NCBI GenBank assembly: GCA_039545295.1
Contig: BCIK01000028.1
Location: forward strand, 1-64,000
Length of the DNA: 64,000 nucleotides
Reading direction: 5' to 3'
Source of the DNA: Udeniomyces pyricola
Taxonomy: Eukaryota > Basidiomycota > Tremellomycetes > Cystofilobasidiales > Mrakiaceae
In this document: positions 12,579 through 23,882 of the stretch, piece after piece
How positions within the stretch are numbered: position 1 is the first letter of the stretch
How the letters are laid out: every line of letters begins with the position of its first letter
Notes under the pieces: generated by a model
Seen by the model: only the letters and a program-made list of their open reading frames with translations
Database searches by the model: none
What the model was told of the DNA's origin: nothing
Program-made: the position numbers and the translations under genes

Positions 12579-13325
12579 GAGATGGGAAGCTGAGAGGAAG
12601 AGCGGAGGTCGAGGTGGGTGGATGGATGGATGGCAACTGAGGTCGTCGGGGTGAGTCCGGGACGCAGGTGGGATTATGTCGGGGAAGTTGAGTACGCGAT
12701 CGATATTCGATATACGATCCGAAAGGTGATCGCTTCGTAACGTAGCCAACCCACCTGGAAGGGATAGTGATGGGGTGATTCTGGTTTTCGTTTCATCTCA
12801 TCACTGCTCAGACCAATATATGTACGTCCATACGATTCACTCTCCAGAGCATCCATCCTACATATCACTCCTAACTAACAACGACATCGTCACCGATCCA
12901 CTCTCAGCCATATGAGTGTCATCGTACTCATGATCTCTCTATGATACACTTATGCTGCAGTCGACGGTGCAAGTCATCATCCCCTTTACAGTGGAATTCG
13001 CAAACATTCAAAAGCCCCTTGACCTCGTTTCAAAAGACCATACGTACAACGGAACAGTCAAAACAAAGAGAAAAGACGAAACCATTTGGGGGGGGGGAAA
13101 GGGAGAAGGGTAAACAAACAGGAACGAATTTGAAAAGGGAAGAAAAGGAAAGGCCGTCCATCCGTTCATGTTTGTTCTTTTTTTTTTTTTTTTAAAAAAA
13201 ACAAAAAAAAACTCCGCGAATGGATGGCAAAAAAGGGGAAACCAAAAGGGTTCGTAAAATGAACGAGATAAGGAAATAGGTCGTTGAAGGAGGTTATTTG
13301 TTGTTGTTGTTGTTGTTGTTTTGTT
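12579..13325. other. SWD3 promoter and GCV3 3' region
   Basis: Tandem minus-strand genes flank this 747 bp. Near the GCV3 end there is a T-run followed by A-runs (about 13179-13210), a possible hairpin or polyadenylation context, and a TTG repeat at 13301-13322. No coding sequence is recognised. Confidence 0.55.
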
Positions 13326-15018
13326 TTACTCGAGGGTGGCCTTGTAGGCGTCCTCGGAGAGGAGGGTCTCGAATTCCGAAGGGGTCGTGAGCTTGACCTT
13401 GAAGAGCCATCCTGAGAGAGTGAAAGCGTTTGGTTCAGGAAGAAAGAGCAAGAAGAAAGAGAATAAAAAAAAAGCAGTTTGGGAAGGAGAGGGCAAAGGA
13501 AGGGAGTCGGTCGGACAGAACCAAGAGAAAACATTGAAAGGAGACGATGGCATAGTTGAGACGTCAGTTTTTTTTTTTTCAATTCACAACCATGAATTAC
13601 CAAAAGAAAAAGAAAGAAGAAAAAAAACAAGACACGGCTTGCTTTCTTTGAACCATATGTTCCTGTCCTGTCCCATCTTATCCCACCCCCCCACCCCTCA
13701 CACAACAACGCTAAGCGCATCTGAACAAACAAGCAAGAAAACGCCAACGCACCCTTCTCCTCGGCCGACTTGTTGATCAATCCAGGCTGGTCGTCCAACG
13801 CGCTGTTGACCTCTCGAACCTCACCCGAGAGCGGGGCGTAAATCTCCGAGGCGGCCTTGACGGACTCGATCGAACCACACTCCTCTGTGAGATGACGGAA
13901 GCGAGGGGGAAGGGGGAGGGAAGAAAGAGAGAAGAAGACGTTAAGAGTTGGACGTTCAAGATAGGAATATCATCCTGCCTTTCCTATCGCCTGTGTCCCT
14001 CCTTCAATCGATACCGTCATTCCGCATTCACCACCATTCGTTTCGCCAAAAAAAGAAAAGAAAAAAAAAGGAAAAAAAAAGAAAAAGAAAGAGGAACAAA
14101 AAACCCCTGGATATGATTGAGAAATTACTGACCTCCCTTCTCAATGACCTGTCCGACGTCGGGAAGTTCGACAAAGACGACGTCACCGAGGGCCTGCTGG
14201 GCGTAGTTGGTGACACCGACGGTGGCGATGTTGGTGGATGGGTCAAAGGACGTCCATTCGTGATCCTCGGTAAAGCGACGAGGAGGAAGGGAAGACAGGA
14301 TGGGGGTCGTGCCTGGAGGTGTCAAAGGAAGGAAAATGAGGCGAAATGGAGAGAGCCGTTAGTGTTGTTGTATGATGGATGAGTGTATGTATACGTATGC
14401 GATGATTGTGATTGTGATGGGTGTGAGGAACGGGCGGTCAAGATGGACGTGGCTACAAGGTCGAAGCGTGAACCGAGGCGGGGATAAGTGAGGATGTTGG
14501 GTAGGCAAATAGATGATGAGATAGGAGAGAGGTTGACAAGTGGGTATATGCTATATAGGTCGGTTGGGTTGGTTGGTTGGGTTGGTCGGTCAGTCGGTCG
14601 GTTGACATGGTCTTGAGTCGGTGCTATCTCTCTCTATTTCGTTCGTTCGTTGAGATGATCGGTTCACTCCCCCTTCTTGGCCTTGCGCCTCGCCTCTCTT
14701 TTGGACGAGCCATCCAATCTGTTAGGCCACCCGTGATGAACCTCCCATCAATCTTCTCTCTCTCTCTCTCTCTTCTCCCCTTCAGGCGTTTGACTGGACA
14801 TTCGACTGGATGTGGTTGAAGCAAGCAGGCGAGCAAGCAGCCTGGCTATCACGGGAGGCGATAGAGGGAGGAGACAAGAGAGGAAAAGGAAAGGGAAAGG
14901 GAAAGGAGGGGTCCAACGTACGAGAGAAAGCCCGGAAGGAGGCCGCCGAGACGGGCGCGAACTTGGGGGCGGCGAATCGGGCGGTGGTGGCGATAGTTGG
15001 TCGGAGGAGAGAAAGCAT
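13326..15018 (-). CDS. GCV3: Glycine cleavage system H protein, mitochondrial
   Basis: Four exons: 15018..14922, 14312..14133, 13884..13753, 13411..13326; 495 nt, 164 residues, the usual length for precursor H proteins. Known role: the lipoylated carrier that shuttles the aminomethyl group between P, T and L proteins in the mitochondrial glycine decarboxylase complex. Residues 1-32 are an Arg/Ala/Ser-rich, acid-free leader typical of a mitochondrial presequence. The core shows [33 protein letters not shown], and the lipoyl site [15 protein letters not shown] with the modified Lys at about residue 102, then [11 protein letters not shown] and GWLFKVKL near the end. Exon 1 ends exactly with the presequence. 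The gene lies between SWD3 and RPS11 on the same strand, with no functional link evident. Confidence 0.97.
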
Positions 15019-15890
15019 GGTTGTTGGGTGGGTTGAGGTGGATGGATTTAAAAGGTTAGAGAGAGTGGATAAGCAACAATGGGGGGCCAGAGAAGGAGGA
15101 GGAGGAAGGAGGATAGGAAGGAGAGAGAGAGAGAGAGAGCAATCAAAGGTGTCAACCAAGAAGAGATCAAGAAAGAGGCCGCCGTTGACTTGTCTTTTTC
15201 CAACTCATCTATCGGACAGCACCGAGAAGAGGAATTTAGGCCTCTTCCACCCACTCACTCGAATCAACACACCGCGCCTAGTCATCATCAATCTCACATC
15301 CGCCTTGCATCATCGCCTCGCTCAAATCATCTTCATCACCGAGAGAAACAAATATTAAATCATCCAACCCTCATCCCTATCAGCATATCATTCACATTCC
15401 TTACCCACGAGCGCATGCGAGCAAGCTGCTCGATCCCCCTTCCTCCAATGATCAATCAACCATATTCAGGCTGATCTCCCCTCGACCTTTGACGCCTTTG
15501 GTCACATTGGCGCTTTCATTTCTATCCGCATCATCATCCAATGGCGTCGATAAAGGAGGATCATCCATCCTAGTTGGTGAATTAGAAGAAGAAGAAAAAA
15601 AAAAGACAAATTGACTCCTAAGCTACTACGAAGCTATTTAGTCATGATTACCTCGCCAGCCAGCCTCTTCTTCCACAAATCAAAATCACAAAACGTTTTT
15701 TTTTTTTGTTGCTGCTTTTCCTGCTAGTAGTTCCTCTTGGTCTGTTTTTTTTTTTCTTTTTTTTTCTCTTGCTCTTCTTGGTACAGAGTAGTTGGGGAAA
15801 CCAACATATCGTCGTCTCTTTTTTTTTCTAAAGAAACAATCATTCCATCATCATTGGATCCAAGTCCAGCGAGAAGAAAAGAGAGCGCAT
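15019..15890. other. GCV3 promoter and RPS11 3' region
   Basis: The region contains a GA microsatellite at about 15119-15139, T-rich stretches at 15697-15850, and no recognisable exon. The longer open frames here are low-complexity Lys/Arg/Ser translations of purine or pyrimidine tracts, not genes. Confidence 0.55.
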
Positions 15891-17918
15891 TTAGAACTAC
15901 ACTCATCGTCGTCCAGCAGGAAAAAAAAAACGCAGCAAGACGAAGACAAAGGGGGGGGGGGGGGGGAAGGAGGAGAAAGCAAGGAAGAAAAAAAAAAAAA
16001 AACCGGGCACATCGTCAGAAGTTGCTGCGTTGCTCGCCAGCCCGAAACAGATCGACTCTCTCTAGCGAGTTTTATGCGGTTGCGTTTGCTTTTTGTTCGG
16101 CTTGGCTTTACGCCCGCACACCTCCTCTCCCCGACCAACCTCCCGGGGAAGTCACGGAGAGAAGCGTGCGGGTTTGCTTGGGCGTCGTTGCGGTTGCGGT
16201 TGCAGTTGCAGAGGAGAGAAGGATAAGAGAGGTTCCGAGGAGGGTGAAGAGAGGCGGTGAAGTAAAGTGAAGGAGAAACGGACAGAGGGAGAAAAGAGAA
16301 AAAGAAAAGGCAAGGTGGGGAAACAGAGTGGGAAGACGAAACCCAAAAAAAGAAAGAAGGCAAGAACAAGAGAAGACAGAAAAGAGAGGATAGGTAGGGC
16401 GTAGGGATAGATGTGTTGAAAAGCGTATGAAAAACGCCTCCCGACACATAAATGTACACACGCCCGCCAGACTTCTTCGGTTTCATGTCTGAATCTCTTG
16501 CTCGCTCTGTCCCTCCCTTTGAATGTCTTCTGCCCACTAGTCTCAACCCAGACTCCCTCTATCTCTTCGATTTTCAACTCCATCCGCTTCCACACAGACA
16601 CATACACACACACGCCTCGATCCCACCCAACGATCGGACCACTTATCCATCTCTCCCAGAGAGAGCGATATAAAGGGATCTCGAATCAAGAAAGAGAAAG
16701 AGAAAGGGGGAACGAACCTTGGCGAAAGCCTTAGCGGCGGCCTTGTTCTTGGCGACTCGGACGACGTTGAATCGGACGGTCTTGGACAAAGGTCGGCACT
16801 GGCCAACGGTAACGATGTCTCCGACCTCGACTCGGAAAGCAGGCGAGCAATGAGCCGAAAGGTTCTTGTGTCGCTTCTCGTATCGAGAGTACTTGGGGAT
16901 GTAGTGCTGTTTTTTTTGGGGGGGTGAAGAGAACAAAAGAACCAGGGACCACAGTTCAGACAGGAGAAGAAGGGAAGGAAGATGGGTGCTTCTCCAAAAT
17001 GAGGGTTGAGGGGGGAGGGGGAAGAGAGAAAGGACGAACGAGGTAGTCTCGTCGGATGACAATGGTTCGGGTCATCTTGCCGGAAGAGACAACCTTGCCG
17101 GTGAGGATTCGGCCTCGGATGGAGACGTCACCGGTGAAGGGGCACTTCTTGTCTGCAAGACGAAAGACGCGTTCGAGACACAAAGACAGAAATCATAGCG
17201 AAAGCAAAGGGGGGGGGGGCGAATCGCGAGTGGCAAGGCAGGGCAGGAAACGAGGGGAAGATGAGTGGCAAAGAAAAAAGAAACCAAATGTCAGTCGTTG
17301 GCCTGTTAGAATTGTCTTAGCGTATCTGGATAGATGGATGCATGGATGCATGGTCTGGTTGGCTTTGTCAAGACACTTCCCCCTACGAGTTCTTGGTGGT
17401 AGTTCCATTCCGCTCCTTCTCTTCCTTCCCCTGTTACTCAACGTTATACCAACGCGCCAGCTGCAACACGTCTTCCCCTCCAATCATTCGTCCATGAAAA
17501 CCCCTACCAGACCATGCATTAAGTGGCCCCAACGAGGAAACGAGCAGTTGGTGAAACAAGTTAGAAGGGAGAACGAACCGATGTAGGTGCCATTGATGGC
17601 CTCGGCGGGGGTCTTGAAGCCGAGTCCGACCTCCTTGTACCACCTCTTAGCCTTGGTAGCGACCTTCTTTCCGCCTGTTCCACACACACATCAACACACG
17701 CGTGAGGAGAAAAAATGAGAATGAGGAGGAATGAGATAAAGCAAGAAGAATCGTCAGCGTCGAAAGTCGCGCGCGCGCATCCATGGACATGCTCTCGGTT
17801 TCTTGTTGGAAGGGAGAAGGGGGAGGAAAAAAAAAAGCGGCAAAGGGAACGAACCCTTGGACTTGGCGTTCTGGAAGAGGTGCTGCTTCTGGTAAGCCTT
17901 CTCGATTTGCTCAGCCAT
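15891..17918 (-). CDS. RPS11: 40S ribosomal protein S11 (uS17)
   Basis: Five exons: 17918..17855, 17674..17579, 17152..17040, 16906..16718, 15896..15891; 468 nt, 155 residues (yeast and human proteins are about 156-158). Known role: small-subunit protein binding 18S rRNA. Seen: [87 protein letters not shown], then FAK. Exon 4 ends at AAG and runs into a donor GTTCGT. The universally present final Phe plus stop is supplied by TTC TAA after an acceptor GTGTAG at 15897-15898, giving a terminal exon with only six coding bases and an 821-nt last intron. All four donors are GTTCGT. I looked for box C/D motifs in the introns and saw none. Confidence 0.93.
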
Positions 17919-18778
17919 CTTGAGGAGTTTAGAGGGGTGGTAAAAACTGGTGGTGGTGGTGGTGGTGGTGAGGTTGATGGGGAAGGATGAGAGAGGCGGA
18001 GAGGGAGAGGGCGAGACAGAGGGCAAGACGGAGGGCGAGGCAGAAGCGGGGGTCGAAAATTCGGTCAAGGCAGCGAGAGGCGGCAGGCGGCAAGGCGACC
18101 ATGAAGCGAGAGGGAACGAGGGGATGGCATTGAGAATGGGTATGTAAGAGAGAGAGAGGACAGGTGGATGAGTACATGGACCTTGGCTATAGTAGGGATG
18201 CTGGAGAGGCAGGCAGGCACAAAGACAGCCAAGGGGGGGAAGGGAGGGCAAAAGGGCAGGAGGGGCTAACCTGGATGGGGATCTACGACGAGGAGAAGGG
18301 AGAAGGAGCACAAGATTGCTCAACCAACTTGTTTGCTTTGCTTTGCTTTGCTTCTCCATTCCACTCAACCCGCCCCGCCCGATCACATTCCTCACAACCC
18401 ACTCACATCGAACGAACTCACTCACTCACTCACTCACACCCATCACCAGTCCAGTCCACCACCAGAGTCATCATCACCAGCGCACGCGAGCTGCAGGCCT
18501 GCTATCCAACTAACTATCTGCACCGCCCGATTCGGTTTATTTAATTTTTTTCTTTTTTTTCTCCATTCAATATCATTTCACACATCATATATATATATAT
18601 ATATACATATATACATATATATATGCGCACATGTCTCATTTCATCCATCGCATCTCCATCCCCATCACACACACCTCAAACCACCCTTCACGCACGCAGT
18701 CCTTCCGAACACCCATGTCGACTCTTCCCTTCTAACCCATCCATCCACCTCTCCCCACCATCACATCTAACCACCCCA
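17919..18778. other. RPS11 promoter and GPC1 3' region, microsatellite-rich
   Basis: Simple repeats include GGT units (about 17947-17970), GCTTT units (18330-18353), CACT units (18419-18440) and AT units (18587-18623). Dense pyrimidine tracts are common. No exon or RNA gene is recognised. Confidence 0.6.
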
Positions 18779-21700
18779 TCACACCCTTCTCCTCAACCCT
18801 TGCTGATCCGCCTCGACCCTATCCAACTCCAACACCTCAATATCCTTCTCCTTAATCTCCCTCCCCCCTCCACCACCTCCTCCGCCTTGCTGCTCCTCCT
18901 CCTCGACAGACACCGGCAAAGCCATCAAGTTCACCGATCGCGACGAAGGCGACGACATCACCGACGACGGACTACTCGATCCCGTCAGACTCGCCATCTC
19001 TTTTCGCAGAGCCTCGAGTTCACGCTCAAACTTGCGACCCCAGACTTCGACGTAGTAGTTGGCGCCGTTCCCTTTTTAGGGGGGGGGGAAGACAGAGAAG
19101 GCAAGAAGAAGAGGTTTTTTTTTGGATGGTGGGGGTTGGGGTTTGGATGATGAAGAGATAAGAAGAGAAAAAGGAGTGAGTTTGAAAAAAAAAGAAGGTA
19201 ATTCTGAATACAGAAAGAAACAGAAGGAGAAACGAGGAACTGGAAGAACTCAAAGAGAAGAAAAAGGGCGCCTTCCCCCCCTCCCCCCCCAAAAAAAACA
19301 GAAAAAAAAAACACGTACATGTCGCCACCGCAAAGACCGCAATCAAGAAAGCGCCGCTCCAAGCAGGACTCCACTATATCCATCCAATCCGATGTCATCG
19401 ATACGTCAAAAAGGGAACAAACCAGTGAGCAGCGGCCTTGATTTGAACGCTGATGTTGATTTCCGCTGATGAAGGGGAATCGAAAGAACGTACTTGGAGG
19501 AGGAAGATGGCTGGGAGGAAACAGACGACGGTATAGACGAGTTGCCAGAACATGACTGTTTTGCCATCCACCACCGCAGGAAAAAGAAAGAAAGAGAAAA
19601 AAAAGTCATGACAAAAAGAAGAGGGACGAAGAATCAGGTGGTGGGAGGAAGTGAAGCAGGAAGGAGAGGGACGCAAAAGAAAGTCAGACTAGTTGTGGCA
19701 AGGTCAGGAGGATATCGGACCAGATATCAAGGTGTAATGCTAGTCGGGTATAAGAGGTTATGTATGACCACAGCCAAGTAACATAGTCGAACTAGACTTT
19801 GTGCTCGCTTTCATCACGTCCTTCTCGTTGTAGGTATATCGGTATAGAGGATGCTCTACTTGGAGGACCAAGGATGAGAAGGAGGAGGACGTACAAAGTG
19901 ATTCCCGTTTCTCGGGTGCGGTCGCTCGCATCCATTTCCCAATAACGTTGTGCTTGTCATGTAAAAGACTGGCTCCGACATGTACAAATAGTGAAAAAAA
20001 AAAAAAACAATGACACAAAGAGCGTGCAAGTTAGAAAAGAAGCAAGAGTCGGATGGAACATAGCCTTCACAAGGGCGGAAGTGTTTTGTTTGGTGTCTGT
20101 TAGGGATAAGGGAATGATTTGATCCAACCAAAGCGTAGTGAAGGGGGAAATTGACGAGAAAGAGAGCAAAACGAGACTGACTGTTGAAATGAAGTGGGTC
20201 GAACGCCTGCAGAAATCTTTTCCCTTCGACCGATAATGACGAACTACCGCCGGGAAGACGGGGAAGAAGGGCCAACAAGGGAAGTAGATGTAGGTGAGTC
20301 AATTACTATGTGTGATATAGTGCGGACCCCTGGCCAGAACGGAAAAAAAAGCGAGAATGTGTGTAGCGAAATGACGTACCCGCCAATAGAGACCCTGCCA
20401 AACGACATAGAATCCAATCCCGAGCAGGATCGAACGCCACCACCCAAGCTCGCCCATGCGTTCAATACCGGGCCATCGCGCGACGTTGTCCGGGTAGAAA
20501 TGAAGGATCACCGTCATCGTGAATGGGGGATCTGATCGGGATCGAAATAAGAACGGAGAACGATGCAGGATCGGAAAGATGAGAATGGGAGTTTTGGCAG
20601 GGAGAGAAGAGAGGGAGAGGAGGAAACGACAAAAAAAAAGAGATGGAACTGTAGACGGCATGACAGTGTAAAGACGCACAGATGTGAATGAACAGCGAGG
20701 TAACCTTGTCGAGCGAGTGGAATACGAGCGAATTCCTCCATGTCACGATAGCCGAAGCCAGAGGTCCTGGAGATGGCCGTAACGGGTAGAGTGCGTAGCG
20801 CAGCACCAGATAGACATCAGCATGAGCCCGTAAGAAGAAGGGAGAGTTGTCTATAGAAACCCTTAGTGCTTCGAGCAAGCTGTGAACGAAAGAGACTCAC
20901 CCATCGTCAGCAGATAACCTGCGAACGGAACAAAACGACAAAGACAGAGTTTGTCCACAATCAGCGGATGATCACGAGCTTCACAGAATACATAACGGAT
21001 TGAGAAAATACACCCACAAGCAGTGAAAAATATGGTGTTAGACGGAAAGAACCACATCCAGATTAGGTCCAAAATGTTGACGTCTGCGCCCCAACACAAA
21101 ACGTCAAAACATCACACAAGAGATTGATCAGCTAGATTCTTAAAGACGTCCCTTTGAGTGAGGTAACAAGGTTGGTGTCTAGCGAGACAGGGACCCACAG
21201 TAACACATGTCCCACAAAAAGTAGTGCCAAGCTTTCCTGTGAAGATATATCGAAATCCATCGGATCCGATACAGTCAGAGATGGAAGAGATAGGTACATA
21301 AACCAATATAAAAAAAGGGGGGAAGCAGAAGGGGAGGGGGCTGACTTTTTGTAGGTCCATATTCGAACGGGAAGGTAGAATCCGCTTTGAACCGTGCTAT
21401 GACCATTCCAGAACGAGTGACAGAATGATCAGATGATAATCAGTCCGGATTTCTTGCGAACGCTTTGATTTGGATGGGTAAACAGGGAAATCACGGGGAT
21501 CTCGCGCGGGGAAGAAGAGGGGGATTACGAGCACTTACTAGAGGATGGGAATCCACTCAGGTGCGAGACCAAAGACCAAAGCGGAGGAGAGAACCGTCAT
21601 GACACCAAAGAAAAATGCGACCTGAGAGATGACAGAGTGTAGACTCAGCGATGAATTGAGCGATGACATGCAAGATATGGGCAACAGGACTGACCTTGTC

Positions 21701-22998
21701 TCGCGTTCGTAGGGTTCGGGCAGAGTCCCACGAAGTGCTGAGGGATTCGACTCGCGAGAGGACCTGGTGTTCAGCGATCGATATCAAGGGCAAGGGTGAA
21801 AGTATCGGTGTCATATTGATGGGATCAGCTGATTGTGCATGCGCTGATTTACCCATCACCCGGCGAGTAGATTGAAGAAATCAACCACGAACCTTGACTT
21901 TGAAGCGCTTGAGTTCCCTTTCGGCAACGACCCTTCGGTCCTCCTTTGTCTTCTGCGGAGAGACAAGCGCGTTGTCCTCGGAGATCTCTGCACGAGGAGA
22001 GGGAGGCTCGCCACCCGCTGGCCAGATTTTGGGAGATTTCGGTGCGAGTGCACTAAAGGTCAAAGAATAGGACTTGGGTCAGCCGTCTGGTGAAAACAGA
22101 GACAGAGGTAGGCAAGCAAGACTGCAGTATGAATTGGACCGGACCGAAGATTGGCAGAGGACTTGGAAATGACCTCTCCGGCACGCGACTTGATTCTGTC
22201 AGAGTGGACCTTGAGTCGACGCTCAATCAGGTCAAGGCGTGAGTCAAAGAAGGCTAGAGGAGTAAATCAATCATGCAATAAGGGAAATGATGGCGTCAGC
22301 CTTTGATGAAATTTGTCTCTGATGACCTTGTCAGGAATTCAAGTTGGCAAAGGATTTAAATAGCCTTACTTTCGAGGACATCTATTGCGAGTTACAAAGG
22401 ATATCCAGGGGAAAATTCAAGGAAGAAAGGTCGTTTGTTCGTATCAGCATTGGAGGAAGCGAGGGGATTGCTTGCTGCGCAATGTGGATCAGTATGAAAC
22501 AGTGCACGGTGATATGCTCTATTCATGAGAACGATGGATGGGCTATATGGCTAGGGAATAGCGACAGGACATTGAGTTGGGCTGAGTGAGGATTTGTCGA
22601 GTTGGTAGATAGAACACCATGCATGTCAAGAGGTGCCGACGATTGGATGAGGCGTATGTGATGAAGGGGGTTGGGCAGTTCCTGGCTGATACATCGTGAT
22701 GAAAGGCACACGTGACGATGCGGTCGCCAAATTCGCTCTCTACGGCTACCAGGATGGGCTCGATGTTGGATGGATGGGACTGACCGAGCAAGGTAAAGGC
22801 TCCCATCCAATCGGGTCTGTCGTTGCCTTCGTCAAAGTCCCAGTAGTCTCTGGCGAGATCCTTGAAGCTGCCGGCAAAGGAGGAAGAGCGAGACATGTTG
22901 GGCCGGTTGGCTGGGGTAGTAGCTGTGATGGTGGGGCGAGTAGCGCCGGTGAATGATGGGTCCTGGGGTGGAGCGAGTGTGTGTGGTGGGGTGGACAT
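18779..22998 (-). CDS. GPC1: Glycerophosphocholine acyltransferase, multi-pass membrane protein
   Basis: Sixteen exons: 22998..22785, 22253..22145, 22052..21893, 21763..21695, 21621..21539, 21396..21346, 21236..21199, 21083..21018, 20918..20901, 20766..20680, 20531..20380, 20243..20182, 19968..19895, 19555..19494, 19373..19319, 19071..18779; 1593 nt, 530 residues. Known role: acyl-CoA-dependent acylation of glycerophosphocholine to lysophosphatidylcholine, feeding phosphatidylcholine remodelling in the ER (DUF2838 family, yeast Gpc1). Seen: FFDSRLDLIERRLKVHSDR, DKVAFFFGVMTVLSSALVFG, AWHYFLWDMCYYVNILDLIW, WRNSLVFHSLDKVTSLFIHI, GWWRSILLGIGFYVVWQGLY, WQLVYTVVCFLPAIFLLQ, and the C-terminal WNGANYYVEVWGRKFERELE, all family-specific. 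Both ends are disordered. Exon 9 is only 18 nt. Weak points are donors GTCCGG (after 22145) and GTCAGC (after 21346) and an AAAAG acceptor before exon 16. Confidence 0.9.
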
Positions 22999-23386
22999 GG
23001 TGAGAGTGGATGGGATGGATGGGAAGGGGAAGAATAAGGGGGACGGTGAATACGAGGGACAAGGCAAGGGAGAGAGAGCATGTATCTATCGATGACGACG
23101 ACGATCAGCAGCAGCATCATCTATCACCATCATCACCATGACGGCAACAGCGACAACGCCGACGCCAACCATCATCTCTCTCGTGCTCACTCGTCCGCAT
23201 CTCACCCTCCCCGTCGTGCATTGAGGGTGATGCTTCCAGATTTATCGACCATATCACGAATAACATCTTCTTCCAACGCAAACTCAAAATCAGCGCGAAT
23301 GACCGGTGACCGACTGTACTCTGAGCTTCTGAGTCATCCTCGCCGACCAGAACGACAGCCGCTGCATATACTCATCCTCGTCGACA

Positions 23387-23428
<42 letters not shown>

Positions 23429-23882
23429 GTCGCCGCTGCCACAACTGACATCATACTTGATCAGTCATGTAGCCATCGCCATCCAACTGAACCCACGTTT
23501 TATTCCGGTTCCAAGACGTTGCAGTCGCGTCGAGGCTGCCTAACCGACGCGCCACCCCTGTCAACGGATCGAATCATCTGGGCAAGCCACTCCTCCGCCT
23601 TTGCTTCTCCCGGATCATTTTTCTTGCTTCATCTCTCGCTCCTCCCTCCCCTCCCCCCTTCCACAGATCGGTCGAATGATCGCCTTCTTTTCGCCCCGAC
23701 TCGCCATCTTCTAGGTCCGATGTCCTCTTGAGGGCCCGTTTCCCTCTTACCACCACCATCGACTCTCCCGACCCCCTACCTTGTCTCTCTCGACCACACG
23801 CACACACACACACACTCTCCATTCACCTGGCGCTTCTTCCTCACGCCGCCCAACTTCATCCTCATTTTACGGTCAGGTCGTC
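22999..23882. promoter_or_regulatory. Divergent promoter region of GPC1 and TSP2-like gene
   Basis: The 884 bp between the two start codons holds a run of CTG units (about 23387-23420), CAC/CAT triplets near 23112-23138, and a CA dinucleotide run near 23795-23815. The two genes are transcribed outward. No specific factor site can be assigned. Confidence 0.5.

Noticed and set aside
16483..16488. Alternative RPS11 last exon ACA TGA
   Set aside because: It has a good acceptor but gives a terminal Thr instead of the conserved terminal Phe supplied by 15896..15891.
15737..16613. Long Lys/Arg- or Ser/Leu/Phe-rich frames on both strands
   Set aside because: They are translations of purine/pyrimidine tracts in the RPS11 3' region and last intron, with no recognisable domain.
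17153..17578. Intronic snoRNA in RPS11
   Set aside because: Ribosomal protein introns often host them, but I found no RTGATGA box C on the transcribed strand here or in the 821-nt intron.
19420..19480. Candidate extra GPC1 exon between exons 14 and 15
   Set aside because: Including it adds residues absent from the family; skipping it keeps phase 0 and the normal spacing between the membrane span and WNGANYYVEV.
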